Assembly (NCBI GenBank): GCA_965267535.1
Contig: OZ254082.1
Location: forward strand, 2,480,001-2,544,000
DNA: 64,000 bases
Origin: CAXBNB01 sp965267535
Lineage (GTDB): Bacteria > Bacteroidota > Bacteroidia > Cytophagales > Cyclobacteriaceae
Direction: 5' to 3'
The translations under genes and the position numbers were made by a program. Below the pieces are notes generated by a model. It was not told the origin of the DNA and made no database searches. It worked only from the letters and a program-made list of their open reading frames with translations. This document shows, piece after piece, positions 25,948 through 35,256 of this stretch; position 1 is the stretch's first letter, and the number at the start of each line of letters is the position of its first letter.

Positions 25948-26358
25948 ATGAACAAAACTGCTAAAATTATTATCGGGCTAGAAGCGCTGGTAATCGTTTT
26001 TTTTATGGCATTGGCCAATATACAAAGTACGGAAGCTAAAAAACAAAACATGATAGCCGTTAAAACAATGGCTGAAGCAAGGCAATATGAAAGTGAACTA
26101 AAAAAAACAAAGGTAACGCTGGCTGCTCAGCCAAAAGATGTAGAGGAATGTCTGCAAATAGCAAAAGCTGCCGAAGAAGCAGCAGCTAAAGCAGAGATAG
26201 AAGCTAAAAAGCAAACCGAGAAGGCTAGAAAGCAAGTTGAGACTGCAGTAGCGAGGGCACTAGAGGCCCAAGCTAAGGTAGCTGGGTACGAAGAAAAGCT
26301 GGGCATATTGGAGCAAAAAATAAATGAGCAGCAAGCGGCATTGCAAGAAAAAAAATAG
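25948..26358 (+). CDS. Membrane-anchored coiled-coil protein, function unknown
   Basis: The 136-residue protein has one membrane segment near the N-terminus (IIIGLEALVIVFFMALANIQ) and then a long Ala/Glu/Lys-rich coiled coil (AAEEAAAKAEIEAKKQTEKARKQ is a sample region, residues 70-100). Such single-span coiled coils are common but not informative. It precedes an RDD gene by 181 bases with no shared operon evidence. I do not recognise a family. Confidence 0.6.
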   Translation: MNKTAKIIIGLEALVIVFFMALANIQSTEAKKQNMIAVKTMAEARQYESELKKTKVTLAAQPKDVEECLQIAKAAEEAAAKAEIEAKKQTEKARKQVETAVARALEAQAKVAGYEEKLGILEQKINEQQAALQEKK

Positions 26359-26539
26359 CGCATCATCACCCGCTATTCTATGGAGGTTTCTTTCACTTAC
26401 GACTTTCAAAAAATACAAGAAAAAAGCAAGACCGGCCCATGGCCCAGCTTTAAAGCTGCAAAAAGACAACACCATTTTCAATCACCTGATTTTATCTATT
26501 ATTTTAAATAAATTTTTTAACACCTAACCTTCATTCAAT

Positions 26540-27028
26540 ATGAGCAACACAGGACAATACGCCGGATTTTGGATGCGCTTTGTGGCGGTAATTATCGACG
26601 GCATCATTCTTTCAATTTTACAAAACCTTATCATTATCCCCATACTGGGAGCCGTGGGTTTTAGTGCGTTGGCCAGCAATGGCTTTGACCCTTCTATGAT
26701 GAGCGAACAGGATATGATGGCGGCATTGCCGGCTATTATCAGTGCAGCCAGCACTGCGATCATGGTGTCGGGCATAATCAGCATTTTGTACTATACACTT
26801 ATGGAATCAAGTAAATCGCAAGCGACTCTCGGCAAAATGGCTCTGGGCTTGAAAGTAACCAACGAAAATGGTGAACCGCTAAGTTTTGCAAAGTGCCTGA
26901 TACGGCAGATTGGTAAGTATGTGTCTTACTTTATTTTATTAATTGGCTTTATAATGGCCGGGTTTACGGCTAAAAAACAAGCCTTGCACGATATGATGGC
27001 AGGTGCATTGGTAGTAAAAAATAAATAG
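26540..27028 (+). CDS. RDD family membrane protein
   Basis: The 162-residue protein begins with the RDD signature YAGFWMRFVAVIIDGIIL, and continues with hydrophobic segments (about 3) and SKSQATLGKMALGLKVTNENGEPLSFAKCLIRQIGKYVSYFILL, as in the RDD fold. The Asp-Gly pair replaces the last Asp of RDD in the motif. Role unknown; the family is linked to transport. It ends 13 bases before a strong bidirectional terminator at 27042. Confidence 0.85.
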   Translation: MSNTGQYAGFWMRFVAVIIDGIILSILQNLIIIPILGAVGFSALASNGFDPSMMSEQDMMAALPAIISAASTAIMVSGIISILYYTLMESSKSQATLGKMALGLKVTNENGEPLSFAKCLIRQIGKYVSYFILLIGFIMAGFTAKKQALHDMMAGALVVKNK

Positions 27029-27041
27029 CTACGCATAACGT

Positions 27042-27081
27042 AAAAAAGGCTTTATGAGAATTAACTCACAAAGCCTTTTTT
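27042..27081. terminator. Bidirectional terminator between RDD and lipocalin-like genes
   Basis: Arms AAAAAAGGCTTTATGAG and CTCACAAAGCCTTTTTT form a 17-pair stem with a single mismatch around a six-base AT loop. Flanking A and T runs let it work for both convergent genes. Confidence 0.88.
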
Positions 27082-27099
27082 GGTTTTTACAACGGTGTG

Positions 27100-27558
27100 T
27101 CAATCCATTTTTACCAGATAGACATTACGCTCGGGTTCGTCACTACCCCTATCAAAGGCGACCAGTATATCACCACTAAATAGCCAGTAGTCGTGATCAC
27201 TGTCTATTTCGTCACCCTCGAGTATCAGTTCACCCTTTTTGTTAATCTTCCAGGTGCCATATTCGGTTTCCTGCTCATCCAGGGCATTCACGGTTACTTT
27301 CAGCCGATTGCCGGATTCAAACTCAAAACGGATATCAATTTCATCCAACACATCGTCTACAAATCCCAATACGGACTTTACAAATATTCGCTCCCATACA
27401 TCTGCATCATCCAGTTCTTCTTTCACCTCATCGTTTTCCAGATCTATCACCAGTTTCCACACCCCTTTGAGGTCTTTTTCTTTCACTTTTTTGGTTTGTG
27501 CCTCGGCACTGGCCATCAATACTACCATCAGGGGTAGCCACAAGATTAGTTTTTTCAT
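27100..27558 (-). CDS. Secreted lipocalin-like hypothetical protein
   Basis: The 152-residue protein has a signal peptide (MKKLILWLPLMVVLMASAEA) and then the motif LKGVWKLVIDLEN and YGTWKINKKGELIL, as in lipocalin-like beta-barrel proteins of Bacteroidota. No catalytic motif is visible. Acidic stretches (EELDDADVWE) stand out. It is a single-gene unit that converges on the RDD gene. Function is unknown. Confidence 0.65.
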   Translation of the reverse strand: MKKLILWLPLMVVLMASAEAQTKKVKEKDLKGVWKLVIDLENDEVKEELDDADVWERIFVKSVLGFVDDVLDEIDIRFEFESGNRLKVTVNALDEQETEYGTWKINKKGELILEGDEIDSDHDYWLFSGDILVAFDRGSDEPERNVYLVKMD

Positions 27559-27723
27559 GTTATAAAAGGTATTATGTTATGCAAAGTAGTGACTTAAACT
27601 AATCCTTAGGGAAAAGGTTACAAAAAACATCATTTGACCTAACATTATACTATTGCCCCAACCCGTGTAGACGGCAAAAAAAGCTCTGTAAGGGTAACAC
27701 TGCATTAAAAATAAATTAATATG

Positions 27724-27732
27724 TAGCTTTGC
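27724..27732 (+). promoter_or_regulatory. -7 box upstream of the LTA-synthase-like gene
   Basis: TAGCTTTGC matches TAnnTTTG, 43 bases before the ATG at 27776. No clear -33 TTTG is found at the expected distance. Confidence 0.45.
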
Positions 27733-27775
27733 CCTCTTTTGCAGTTAATCCAGGAAAATTCACATCGCATAATTT

Positions 27776-29710
27776 ATGAATTCATCGATTAAAACGGGAA
27801 TATACCCAGCGTTGGTGTTGCGCATTCTGCTGTCTATGACGGTATTTACTCTTTGTAGAATTTTCTTTTATGCCTATAACCAATCTTACTTTTCCGAAAC
27901 TACATTCAGCGATTTACTGCTTATTCTGTGGGGAGGTTTTCGCTTTGACCTTACGGCAGCACTTTACCTCAATGCACTGTATATACTCCTGCAGATATTG
28001 CCACTCAAAATACGGCATCACCGTAGATATCAGCGCATCTCATTCGTGATTTTTATCGTCACAAATGCGTTGGGAATAGTAGCGAATCTGGCAGATACGG
28101 TCTATTATCAAATCACTCTCAAGCGAACCACAGCCGCTATATTTCAGCAGTTTGCGCATGAAGTAAACCTGCCGGGCCTGGTGTTTCGTTTTCTAATCGA
28201 ATACTGGTATGTCGATTTACTGGCTGCCTTGCTGATCGGTATACTTGTTTTTATAGCCAAGAGAATTCAGGTTTCCACCACGCCCCCCACCCAACACATA
28301 GCCGTGTATACCGGTGTTCAATTTGTATTGATGGCAGCTTCAGTATACTTGATTATAGGGGGAATCAGAGGAGGTTTTAAGCACAGTACACGCCCCATCA
28401 CCCTGAGCAATGCTTCGGCGTATATTACACGTCCCAACGAACGAGCCATTGTGCTAAACACTCCTTTTGCCATCATTCGCACCCTGAAAAAAAGTGCACT
28501 ACAGGAAAAGCAATATTTTGCAACGACCGAAGAACAGCAGCGCATATACTCGGCGTGGCATCCCGGCTGGCCCGATAGCACGATGCAGAAAAAAAATGTA
28601 GTGATTTTTATACTGGAAAGCTTTGGTACAGAGCATATTGGCGCTTTAAACAAAGACAGCAAAGGCTACAAAGGGTATACCCCTTTTCTCGACAGTCTGA
28701 TTGACCACTCGTATACATTTAAGTACTCGTATGCTAATGGGCGCAAATCTATATCGGGTATGCCCAGTGTACTGGCCAGCATACCGTCGTTGGTAGCTCC
28801 TTTCGTTTTGTCACACTATTCGGGCAACAAAATCAACAGCCTGGCCACCGAGCTTAGCAGTCAGGACTACTATACCGCTTTTTTTCACGGTGCTGCCAAT
28901 GGTTCCATGGGGTTCGATGCATTTGCCCGTCAGGCCGGTTTTCACGATTATTTTGGTAAAAACGAGTTTAACAACGACGAGCACTACGACGGCATCTGGG
29001 GAATATGGGACGAAGAGTTTTTTCAATATTTTCATACGGAGATGGACAACATGAAAGAACCTTTTCTGACAGCTCTGTTTTCGGTTTCATCTCACCACCC
29101 CTTTATTTTACCCGAAAAACACAAAAACAGCTTTCCGAAAGGAACCCTGAAAATCCATAAAAATATAGGCTATACGGACTATTCTCTTCGACGTTTTTTT
29201 GAAAAAGCACAACAATCAGACTGGTATGAAAACACCATTTTTGTGCTTACAGCAGACCACTCCTCTACCTATAGCGACATAGCTAAGTATAAAACCACAC
29301 TGGGCACGTTTACGGTACCTATCATTTTATTTGAACCGGGAAATGAGAAAATGAAAGGCATGGATACCACTACTGTGGTGCAACAAAACGACATTATGCC
29401 CACTGTGCTAAACAAGCTCAATTATCCCAATCCCTATATTGCATTTGGTACAGATATGCTGGACACCACAGCTGATCATTTTGCCATTGGTCATATCGGA
29501 GATTCGTATCAACTCATCATGGATGGCTACCTGCTACACCACGACGGTGACAATACCAAGGCGCTGTACAACATAACCCGCGATGAACTGCTACAGCATA
29601 ATCTGGCGGGATCACAGCCAGGTGTAGAACAAAAAATGGCTACAAAACTCAGAGCGATTATCCAGGAATACAATCGCAGGTTGATTCGGGATGATATGAC
29701 TGTAGACTAA
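27776..29710 (+). CDS. LTA synthase family sulfatase-fold membrane protein
   Basis: The 644-residue protein has about five N-terminal membrane segments (to about residue 205) and a large periplasmic alkaline-phosphatase/sulfatase domain. Visible active-site features are KNVVIFILESFG with the metal-binding Glu, YANGRKSISGMPS, where the Ser would correspond to the catalytic Thr/Ser, and the C-terminal FVLTADHSSTYS. In Gram-positives the family makes lipoteichoic acid; in Bacteroidota it is thought to transfer phosphoglycerol or phosphoethanolamine to envelope glycans. The gene is monocistronic. Confidence 0.85.
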   Translation: MNSSIKTGIYPALVLRILLSMTVFTLCRIFFYAYNQSYFSETTFSDLLLILWGGFRFDLTAALYLNALYILLQILPLKIRHHRRYQRISFVIFIVTNALGIVANLADTVYYQITLKRTTAAIFQQFAHEVNLPGLVFRFLIEYWYVDLLAALLIGILVFIAKRIQVSTTPPTQHIAVYTGVQFVLMAASVYLIIGGIRGGFKHSTRPITLSNASAYITRPNERAIVLNTPFAIIRTLKKSALQEKQYFATTEEQQRIYSAWHPGWPDSTMQKKNVVIFILESFGTEHIGALNKDSKGYKGYTPFLDSLIDHSYTFKYSYANGRKSISGMPSVLASIPSLVAPFVLSHYSGNKINSLATELSSQDYYTAFFHGAANGSMGFDAFARQAGFHDYFGKNEFNNDEHYDGIWGIWDEEFFQYFHTEMDNMKEPFLTALFSVSSHHPFILPEKHKNSFPKGTLKIHKNIGYTDYSLRRFFEKAQQSDWYENTIFVLTADHSSTYSDIAKYKTTLGTFTVPIILFEPGNEKMKGMDTTTVVQQNDIMPTVLNKLNYPNPYIAFGTDMLDTTADHFAIGHIGDSYQLIMDGYLLHHDGDNTKALYNITRDELLQHNLAGSQPGVEQKMATKLRAIIQEYNRRLIRDDMTVD

Positions 29711-29827
29711 CAGACAGGTATGAGTGAAAGGCACACACCCGTGCATTTTTCAAAAAATGCTATAACCTTTCACTCCTTGGCCTCAAAATATATAGATGCA
29801 AGTGTTTCTCGGCTGAGCCTAAATAAC

Positions 29828-29836
29828 TACTTTTGC
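29828..29836 (+). promoter_or_regulatory. -7 box upstream of ffh
   Basis: TACTTTTGC matches TAnnTTTG, about 37 bases before the ffh ATG. At the -33 spacing the sequence is GTTTC, only a partial match. Confidence 0.5.
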
Positions 29837-29872
29837 ACAGATTTTTAGTACCAAATTAGATATTGATATATA

Positions 29873-31201
29873 ATGTTTGACAATCTAAGTGTAAAGCTAG
29901 ACAGAGCGTTTAAAACGCTAAAAGGACAGGGACGGATAACCGAAATCAATGTAGCCACTACCGTAAAAGAAATAAGGCGTGCACTTATAGATGCCGACGT
30001 AAACTACAAGGTAGCCAAGGAGGTTACAGATAAGATCAAAGCGGAAGCACTCGGACAGGATGTACTCATAGCCGTATCGCCGGGGCAGTTGCTGACCAAG
30101 ATTGTGGCAGAAGAGCTTACAGAACTGATGGGCAAGTCCAATGAGCCTATCAATCTGCAGGGTGATCCAAACATTATATTAATATCCGGTTTGCAGGGAT
30201 CTGGTAAAACGACCTTTTCCGGAAAACTGGCCAATCATCTCAAAAGTCAGCGCAATGTATTGCTGGTAGCCTGTGATATCTACCGCCCTGCGGCGATAGA
30301 TCAGCTCAAAGTACTCGGTGAGCAGATAGGTGTAGATGTATATGCCGAGCCTGAAAACAAAAATGCGCTTGATATAGCAAAAAATGCGTTGAAATACGCA
30401 AAAGAGAATAATAAGAAGACTGTAATCATAGATACAGCCGGTCGTCTGGCTGTAGATGAAGAGATGATGAAGGAGATAGAAGGTCTGAAAAAAGGCCTGA
30501 ACCCTGCTGAAACACTCTTTGTAGTAGACTCTATGACAGGTCAGGATGCTGTAAATACCGCTAAGACCTTCAACGATCGTCTGGATTTTGATGGTGTGGT
30601 ACTTACCAAACTCGACGGTGATACACGCGGTGGTGCAGCCTTGTCTATACGCACGGTAGTCAACAAACCCATCAAGTACATTAGTCATGGTGAAAAGATG
30701 GAAGCGCTCGATCTCTTCCACCCCGACAGGATGGCTAACCGAATACTCGGTATGGGTGACGTGGTGTCGCTTGTTGAAAAAGCTCAACAGAACTTTGACG
30801 AAGAGGAGTCGCGAAGAATTCAGAAGAAAATTCGCAAAAACCAATTTGGTTTTGACGATTTCCTGTCTCAACTCGAGCAAATCAAAAAAATGGGTAACAT
30901 CAAAGACCTGATGGGCATGATACCCGGCGTAGGAAAAGCCATAAAAGACATAGACATAGACGACAATTCTCTGAAACCTATAGAGGCTATAATCAAATCT
31001 ATGACCCCTAAAGAAAGAGAAAATCCCGACATCATCAACGGTAGCCGAAAGCGCAGAATAGCCAATGGTAGCGGCACCAGCGTGCAGGAAGTAAACCAAC
31101 TGCTAAAGCAGTTTGAGCAAATGCGCAAAATGATGAAAACCATGAATAAAATGGGAGGTGCCAAGCGGGCCTTGTCTGCAATGAACCTGATGGGTAGATA
31201 A
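29873..31201 (+). CDS. ffh: Signal recognition particle protein Ffh (SRP54)
   Basis: The 442-residue GTPase has the N domain (about 1-85), the G domain with G1 GLQGSGKTTFSG, G3 DTAGRLAVDEEM, G4 TKLDGDTRGGA and G5 FISHGE-like context, and the M domain with MGNIKDLMGMIPG and the Met-rich C-terminus (MRKMMKTMNKMGGAK). It binds signal sequences and 4.5S RNA and guides ribosomes to the SRP receptor at the membrane. Length is normal. The gene is followed 3 bases later by a methyltransferase gene. Confidence 0.97.
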   Translation: MFDNLSVKLDRAFKTLKGQGRITEINVATTVKEIRRALIDADVNYKVAKEVTDKIKAEALGQDVLIAVSPGQLLTKIVAEELTELMGKSNEPINLQGDPNIILISGLQGSGKTTFSGKLANHLKSQRNVLLVACDIYRPAAIDQLKVLGEQIGVDVYAEPENKNALDIAKNALKYAKENNKKTVIIDTAGRLAVDEEMMKEIEGLKKGLNPAETLFVVDSMTGQDAVNTAKTFNDRLDFDGVVLTKLDGDTRGGAALSIRTVVNKPIKYISHGEKMEALDLFHPDRMANRILGMGDVVSLVEKAQQNFDEEESRRIQKKIRKNQFGFDDFLSQLEQIKKMGNIKDLMGMIPGVGKAIKDIDIDDNSLKPIEAIIKSMTPKERENPDIINGSRKRRIANGSGTSVQEVNQLLKQFEQMRKMMKTMNKMGGAKRALSAMNLMGR

Positions 31202-31204
31202 GTA

Positions 31205-31894
31205 GTGGAAGACATTCACGGCCAAGCCATCCTCGATTTCCTTAGAGGTGACAAATCAAATCCACTTTGGATCAATAATGTGTATGGAGAACCTGAAGAA
31301 ATGCCCGTTGAGGTGTATTTTCGGTCTTTTGAGGATTTTTCTCCGATAGAACAAAAAGCACTGGAACACTGTCAGGGAAAAACTCTGGACATAGGAGCTG
31401 CAGCCGGATGTCACGCGCTTCACTTGCAAAAAAAGCATGATATGTATGCGCTGGAGCTGTCACCGGCTTGCGCTGCTGTAATGCGCGAACGAGGTGTAAA
31501 ACAGGTCATAGAGCAAGATTACAGGCTACACGACCAGCAATACGACACCTTACTACTCCTGATGAATGGCATAGGCATTGCCGGTACATTAAATGAGATT
31601 CCTGATTTTCTGGAGCACTGCAAAAAACTAACAAAACCCGGAGGGCAGGTCTTGTTTGATTCCTCTGATGTAAAATACCTTTACGAAGAAGACACCAGTA
31701 TAGAAGTCCCCTATCCTTACTATGGCGATATCCGGTATCAGTACGAATACAAAGAAAAGAAGGGTGAATGGTTTGATTGGGTCTATGCCGACAGGGATAT
31801 GCTGGATCAAATAGTATCTGATGCAGGGCTCGTATTAGAAGTATTGGCCGAAGATGATTACGACCAATACCTCGGTAGAATTACAGGATTTTAA
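31205..31894 (+). CDS. SAM-dependent methyltransferase
   Basis: The 229-residue class I methyltransferase has the SAM-binding LDIGAAAGCHALHLQ (motif I), ALELSP (acidic loop) and YDTLLLLMNGIGIAG (motif IV). It starts with GTG at 31205, three bases after the ffh stop, so it shares its transcript. Target is unknown; no specific family is recognised. Confidence 0.82.
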   Translation: MEDIHGQAILDFLRGDKSNPLWINNVYGEPEEMPVEVYFRSFEDFSPIEQKALEHCQGKTLDIGAAAGCHALHLQKKHDMYALELSPACAAVMRERGVKQVIEQDYRLHDQQYDTLLLLMNGIGIAGTLNEIPDFLEHCKKLTKPGGQVLFDSSDVKYLYEEDTSIEVPYPYYGDIRYQYEYKEKKGEWFDWVYADRDMLDQIVSDAGLVLEVLAEDDYDQYLGRITGF

Positions 31895-31950
31895 CGAACT
31901 ATTATTACTATTACACTTAATAGAAGTTTTCTTTTTAGGTTAAAAAAACT

Positions 31951-33291
31951 TCACGAAGCTGCTTTTAACAAGCTCTTAGTCAGAGTTTTGAATCTGAGAA
32001 AATGCAGAATAGCACCGGCGCTTAAGCCGGACAACAGGCCCCACCACACTCCAATAGCTCCATACCCCATTTTGATACCAATTACATAGCCAATAGGAAT
32101 AGATATAATCCAAAAAGCAAACAAGGTAACCACCGTAGGAACTTTCACATCCGACAATCCTCGCAATACACCCAGCCCTACAGCCTGTACACCATCCGAC
32201 ACCTGGAAAAATGCTGCTATTATCAATAATGTGGCCGCATATTGTACTACTTCAACATCATCTATGTAGAGCAACGGCAGGTAGGACTTGCCCAGAATAA
32301 ATACGACTGCACAACCACTCATAAAAACTACTGCCATAAGAAAGCAGGTAAACCCGGCTTTGCGTAAGGTCAGAATGTCATTTTTGCCCAATTGATTACC
32401 CACACGGATAGTAGCTGCTGCCGCTATGCCGGTAGACATCATGTAGGTAATGGCCGACAAGTTTAACGCTATCTGATGGGCAGCTAATGGCACAGCACCT
32501 GTCCAACCTATCATGATGGCTGCAGCACTGAAAGCCCCAACCTCAAAGATGTATTGTAAGCCGGATGGCAAACCGATACGCAGTATATCCCGAAATTTCT
32601 CCTTGCTAAAGCGGATGTACTTAAAATGTGCCTGGTAGTCTTTGAAGTGTTTGTAAAAAGCTACAAAAGCCCACATAGCAATGGCCATAACGACACGAGA
32701 AATAAGTGTAGCATAGCCAGCTCCCAGTAGCCCCATGGGTTCGAAACCCAGCTTTCCAAAAATGAGAATATAGTTTAAAATGACATTGAGCACATTGCCC
32801 GAAACCGAGATATACATGGCTTCCCGCGTAAAAGAAAGCCCCTCAGCAAACTGTCGAAAACTCTGAAAAAACATAAGAGGAAGCATGGTATATGCCATAA
32901 TATGAAGATACGGCACTGCGCCCACGAGCACTTTAGGATCCTGACCGAAATACTGGAGGCTCTCTGCTCCTACAAATGTCAACAGCATAAGCACCACACC
33001 CACCAGTGTGTTGAGCAGTATGCCATGCTTCAGTATAGAAGCACTTTTGGCTTTATCTCCGGCTCCATCAGCCTGAGCTACCAGGGGTGTCATGCCATAC
33101 GATACCCCTATACCAAACAACATGATAACACTAAAAATACTTAACGCCAAAGAGACCGAAGCTAGTGGAATAGCGCCAAGCCTACCCACCATAATGCTGT
33201 CAGACACACTGACAAGTATATGTCCCATCTGACTAAGCATAACCGGGTAAGCCAGTGCAAAGTTTTTTTGAAAATGCTGTTTATATGTCAT
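31951..33291 (-). CDS. MATE family efflux transporter
   Basis: The 446-residue protein has about 12 membrane segments and the MATE pattern in MLSQMGHILVSVSDSIMVGRLG, repeated in the second half as AAHQIALNLSAITYMMSTGIAAAATIRVGNQLG. It exchanges Na+ or H+ for cationic drugs. It is followed downstream by nothing on this strand and preceded, 31 bases away, by a Nudix gene. Confidence 0.9.
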   Translation of the reverse strand: MTYKQHFQKNFALAYPVMLSQMGHILVSVSDSIMVGRLGAIPLASVSLALSIFSVIMLFGIGVSYGMTPLVAQADGAGDKAKSASILKHGILLNTLVGVVLMLLTFVGAESLQYFGQDPKVLVGAVPYLHIMAYTMLPLMFFQSFRQFAEGLSFTREAMYISVSGNVLNVILNYILIFGKLGFEPMGLLGAGYATLISRVVMAIAMWAFVAFYKHFKDYQAHFKYIRFSKEKFRDILRIGLPSGLQYIFEVGAFSAAAIMIGWTGAVPLAAHQIALNLSAITYMMSTGIAAAATIRVGNQLGKNDILTLRKAGFTCFLMAVVFMSGCAVVFILGKSYLPLLYIDDVEVVQYAATLLIIAAFFQVSDGVQAVGLGVLRGLSDVKVPTVVTLFAFWIISIPIGYVIGIKMGYGAIGVWWGLLSGLSAGAILHFLRFKTLTKSLLKAAS

Positions 33292-33322
33292 CGTTTATTT
33301 CTGTTTCTTGTAATGTATTTTG

Positions 33323-33880
33323 TCAGGGGTGATCTAAGAGTATATGAGCTTTGAGAATGCCGGCTATACTGAGACTGTCCGTAATTTCTCCAGCCATAAC
33401 CATACGTACGGCTTCCGCGAAAGATGTCTTTTTTACCTGAATTACTTCTGTTTCTTCAAAGTTTGTTTCTCCCTGGGTTAGGCCCCTGGCCAAAAACACA
33501 AAACCTTCTTCGTCGGTTACTGAATTGGAAGTATGTATGCGCATTATGTTTTCCCAATGGGTAGCAGTGAGACCGGTTTCTTCTTTTAGCTCACGCTTGG
33601 CTGCATCCAGTATATCTTCGTTGAGAGGGCCGCCCCCCATAGGTATTTCCCAAGAATACTCATCGAGTGTGTAACGGTACTGCCCTACCAACCATGTGTT
33701 GCCCTGCTCATCAATGGGTATAATGCCTATGGCCTTATTTTTAAAGTGGACTTTGCCATAAATCCCCTGATTTCCGGCCGGATTGATAACCTTATGCTCA
33801 GATACATTGATCCAGGAATTGTCGTAGCGTTCTTCTTCTCCTGTTTTTTTCCAGGGATTAGTTGTTGTCGTATTTATCAT
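33323..33880 (-). CDS. Nudix hydrolase
   Basis: The 185-residue protein has the Nudix box from GGGPLNEDILDAAKRELKEETGL, with REL-KEE-TGL matching REUxEExGU. It resembles ADP-ribose pyrophosphatase-type members (TWLVGQYRYTLDEYSWEIPMGGG). It hydrolyses nucleoside diphosphates linked to X; specificity cannot be read. It lies 12 bases downstream of a strong terminator that closes YqhA. Confidence 0.87.
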   Translation of the reverse strand: MINTTTTNPWKKTGEEERYDNSWINVSEHKVINPAGNQGIYGKVHFKNKAIGIIPIDEQGNTWLVGQYRYTLDEYSWEIPMGGGPLNEDILDAAKRELKEETGLTATHWENIMRIHTSNSVTDEEGFVFLARGLTQGETNFEETEVIQVKKTSFAEAVRMVMAGEITDSLSIAGILKAHILLDHP

Positions 33881-33891
33881 AGCGCATAAAA

Positions 33892-33913
33892 AAAGGCAGG
33901 TAACCCTGCCTTT
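33892..33913. terminator. Terminator after the YqhA-family gene
   Basis: AAAGGCAGG/CCTGCCTTT form a nine-base stem with a four-base loop. On the minus strand it is followed by seven T, so it ends the YqhA transcript. It precedes the Nudix start by 12 bases. Confidence 0.85.
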
Positions 33914-33937
33914 GCTTTTATTTTTTATTTGGTAGAG

Positions 33938-34516
33938 TTAATGCCCTGCTTCACTTTCATCAGTATCATTTCTGTGGCCTATTGGATGGTAAGAGTGAAC
34001 GGTTTTTTCTGTGATGGCCAGTAATAATGCTGACATAATGAATACCATGTGAATTACAATTTCCATAACCACATCTGCATAGGGTGGCTTATCGAGCGAT
34101 TCCCTGTAATCAACAAATGTCTTCAACAGCTGTACCCCGGAAATAGAAGCCAGAGAGGTAGCCAGTTTGATTTTCAACATACCTGCATCCAGACCGTCCA
34201 GCCAGAGCGGCTTGTCTTCGTGCATATCTACATCTATCTTACTGGTAAAGATAGAATAGCCTCCTATAGTCACCATTACTACCAGGTTCATTACCATAGA
34301 TATGTCCACCAGACTCAGCACGATAAGCATGATCTTGGCTTCATTTTCATCTAGTAATACATATTGGAGGTGTAGGAGTTCCTGAAAAAATTTAGCGAGA
34401 TATAGAAAACTACCGATGGCAAGACCACCATACAGCGGGGCTTGTACCCACCTACTCCAGAAGATAAAACCTTCAAAAGCATTTTCTATTCCATTAAACG
34501 TGTTTTTAAAGCTCAT
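33938..34516 (-). CDS. YqhA family (UPF0114) membrane protein
   Basis: The 192-residue protein has three to four membrane segments and UPF0114 features: FEGFIFWSRWVQAPLYGGLAIG near the N-terminus and LVDISMVMNLVVMVTIGGYSIFTS in the middle. This family is uncharacterised. It is monocistronic with its own terminator. Confidence 0.88.
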   Translation of the reverse strand: MSFKNTFNGIENAFEGFIFWSRWVQAPLYGGLAIGSFLYLAKFFQELLHLQYVLLDENEAKIMLIVLSLVDISMVMNLVVMVTIGGYSIFTSKIDVDMHEDKPLWLDGLDAGMLKIKLATSLASISGVQLLKTFVDYRESLDKPPYADVVMEIVIHMVFIMSALLLAITEKTVHSYHPIGHRNDTDESEAGH

Positions 34517-34708
34517 CAGTTGATTGGTATATGTGTTAGGTAAAATGTAACAATAAAAATAGCGCTAATTTTCGTTAATAAAACCCTAAAAGTTTTTTTT
34601 TGAGAAAAAAAATAAAATCCGATCGTTAATTGGTTACTCTATATCAGACACGCTTCGGGTATCGCTTCAAATCATTTGCTTTGGCTTCTAAAAATAGCCA
34701 TGTCGTTT

Positions 34709-35119
34709 TCAGCTAATCCTAACCACCTGTGTGCCCAAAATCAGATCGTGTAACGAACGCCTGTCTCTACGAAAGTAGATGATGAATATGGCTATCACCA
34801 GCAAAAACACCGACATGAACTTTAGCAGCGATCGCAAAGATGCTAATCCTATAGTCAGTGGATGTCCGTTTTTGTCTACTACCTGCAGTTTGCTATACTT
34901 TTTGCCTACCGTACCCTGCCAGTCAGACGATTCCAAAACAGCAAAATAGAAAAAGGTGAAGGTCAGGCAAAGCCCATATAAAATGGTGTTGTTGCTGGTG
35001 AGAAACGAGCACAACAGATAAACTCCCATCAGTAGAGTAATGTCTATGTTGTAAGCAAATAACCTACTAAAAAAGCCTGCTGCTTCCCGGGGGCTATGAT
35101 CCGCATCTGTCTTTGGCAT
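34709..35119 (-). CDS. RDD family membrane protein
   Basis: The 136-residue protein starts MPKTDADHSPREAAGFFSRLFAYNIDITLL, where RLFAYNIDITLL is a divergent RDD segment. SSDWQGTVGKKYSKLQVVDKNGHPL and RDRRSLHDLILGTQVV at the end are characteristic. The start at 35119 is chosen, as the upstream 43 codons are not RDD-like. It is divergent from the SRPBCC gene. Second RDD gene in the window. Confidence 0.82.
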   Translation of the reverse strand: MPKTDADHSPREAAGFFSRLFAYNIDITLLMGVYLLCSFLTSNNTILYGLCLTFTFFYFAVLESSDWQGTVGKKYSKLQVVDKNGHPLTIGLASLRSLLKFMSVFLLVIAIFIIYFRRDRRSLHDLILGTQVVRIS

Positions 35120-35256
35120 GAGGCGATTTTCATTTTTTATACAAGTACCCAAATCGATAAATCGGGTGAAAAGTGTTTGTCGTGCCAAATTAAACCAATA
35201 TTTTGAATGGATAACCGAAATATGTAACTTCATACTAAACAAAACCAATTCATAAC